Positions 63,423 through 64,000 of a DNA stretch of 64,000 nucleotides are shown here, one piece after another. Under the pieces are notes generated by a model, which worked only from the letters and a program-made list of their open reading frames with translations, searched no databases and was not told the origin of the DNA. This DNA is from Candidatus Contubernalis alkalaceticus (GTDB lineage Bacteria > Bacillota > Dethiobacteria > SKNC01). Numbering within the stretch: the stretch's first letter is position 1; each line of letters starts with the position of its first letter. Position numbers and translations under genes: made by a program. The stretch covers positions 1,072,001 through 1,136,000 of the forward strand of contig NZ_CP054699.1 of the NCBI RefSeq assembly GCF_022558445.1, read 5' to 3'.

Positions 63423-64000
63423 GTGGACGCACAACAAACTGAACAGGCAAAAAAGGCAGCGGAACAGCTTTTACAAAGGGATGGAAAAATTGTTCATAAA
63501 TGGTTTGAAGAGATATGGCCGGAGGTGGCTTTAATCTTTGAGGACAGCCCAGAAAGTTTTGCCACCTGGTTGGAGATGATAAAAGATTTCAGCGGCACTC
63601 ACTGGGAATTGTTTTTCTTCCTTCTAAAAGAATCCCCTGGGCTGTTAAAATCTATTTCTTTAAATCAGTATGACCATTGGTTGAGTTTAATTCGTTTTTA
63701 TGCTCAAATAGACCGTAAGGCCGCCCAAAATCTTATGCGGTTGGGATTGTGTCAGTTTTCTGATTTATTGGCTGAGCAGTGTGATTGGCTGCTGGCTGAC
63801 TGCCGTAAACTGCAGCAGGTGAATTGGGAAGGCGGGCTGGCCTATTTTGAATATCTGCCCCAAGTCATTCAGGCAGTTGGACAGGAGAAGGCTGATTGTT
63901 GGAAAGAACAGGTTTTTATTATTGCTAATAATCATCCAGTCCTTTTAAAAAATTATATTATTGGTTCTTACAAACTTATTGGGAATATTGGCGGTGAGGA
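63423..64000 (+). CDS. N-terminal part of the AAA ATPase's partner (NorD/CbbO-like, tentative)
   Basis: A frame from GTG 63423 stays open to the window end (192 codons) and is cut there. The visible part is helical with repeating Trp and Leu-rich segments (HKWFEEIWPEVALIF, THWELFFFLLKE, YDHWLSLIRFYAQ), as in the helical N-terminal halves of NorD/CbbO-type proteins; the VWA domain would be beyond the window. The NorQ-type gene 19 bases upstream supports this, but the family identity is inferred from context. Confidence 0.6.
   Translation, partial: MDAQQTEQAKKAAEQLLQRDGKIVHKWFEEIWPEVALIFEDSPESFATWLEMIKDFSGTHWELFFFLLKESPGLLKSISLNQYDHWLSLIRFYAQIDRKAAQNLMRLGLCQFSDLLAEQCDWLLADCRKLQQVNWEGGLAYFEYLPQVIQAVGQEKADCWKEQVFIIANNHPVLLKNYIIGSYKLIGNIGGE

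Overview
The window looks like chromosome of a spore-forming, strictly anaerobic member of the Clostridia, probably a Peptococcaceae-type acetogen, methyl-utiliser or fermenter. The evidence is Firmicutes-type gene sets (pcrA-ligA-gatCAB, ytrH/ytrI beside dnaE, accDA-pfkA-pyk), GGAGG ribosome binding sites with TTG/GTG starts, sigma-A-like promoters, a tungsten-type aldehyde:ferredoxin oxidoreductase, and a corrinoid methyltransferase locus. ytrH/ytrI argue for endospore formation. The species cannot be named from the sequence.

Layout. 1-9.0 kb: 3' end of purD, a YerC/TrpR-like regulator, pcrA, ligA and gatCAB. 9.1-16 kb: a sodium:solute symporter with a small membrane partner, then two tandem, very similar acetyl-CoA synthetases, each with its own promoter. 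16.1-21.4 kb: a Lon-like protease, the tRNA wobble enzymes mnmH and trmL, a methyltransferase and a YlbF-family protein. 21.4-23.4 kb (minus): AI-2E family permease, ytrI, ytrH. 23.6-33.7 kb: dnaE, accD-accA-pfkA-pyk, thioesterase, fxsA-like and histone-deacetylase-like genes. 33.8-39.4 kb: DUF1015, DUF1622, a PadR/DUF2812 pair under a palindromic promoter, a secreted nucleoside-hydrolase-like protein and an orphan coiled-coil protein.

39.6-53.4 kb is bounded by a perfect 44-bp direct repeat. The right copy lies inside an intact tRNA-Leu(CAA) gene and the left copy is a detached tRNA 3' half, so this 13.8-kb stretch reads as a genomic island integrated in the tRNA. It carries a LysR regulator divergent from a transporter / tungsten AOR / MoaD-like / second transporter cluster. 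After that comes a decayed zone with an IS30 remnant, an internally deleted IS3 element that keeps its inverted repeats and 3-bp target duplication, an intact IS3 element with an A AAA AAG frameshift site, a GNAT gene, a DNA-deoxyinosine-glycosylase pseudogene with three stop codons, a DinB-like gene, a truncated nitroreductase, a methyltransferase behind a leader-peptide/terminator attenuator, and a broken serine recombinase.

53.7-64 kb: a DUF4178 / PspA / SPFH-zinc-ribbon envelope-stress set, then a likely one-carbon or demethylation locus. That locus holds a cob(I)alamin adenosyltransferase, a regulator with three XRE helix-turn-helix domains, a corrinoid protein, an MFS transporter (promoter spacer contains a perfect 16-bp palindrome), a CobW-type GTPase, a UroD/MtaA-type methyltransferase, and a MoxR/NorQ-type AAA ATPase followed by a protein cut by the window end. 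I consider this locus and the attenuated methyltransferase cassette the best candidates for undescribed biology.
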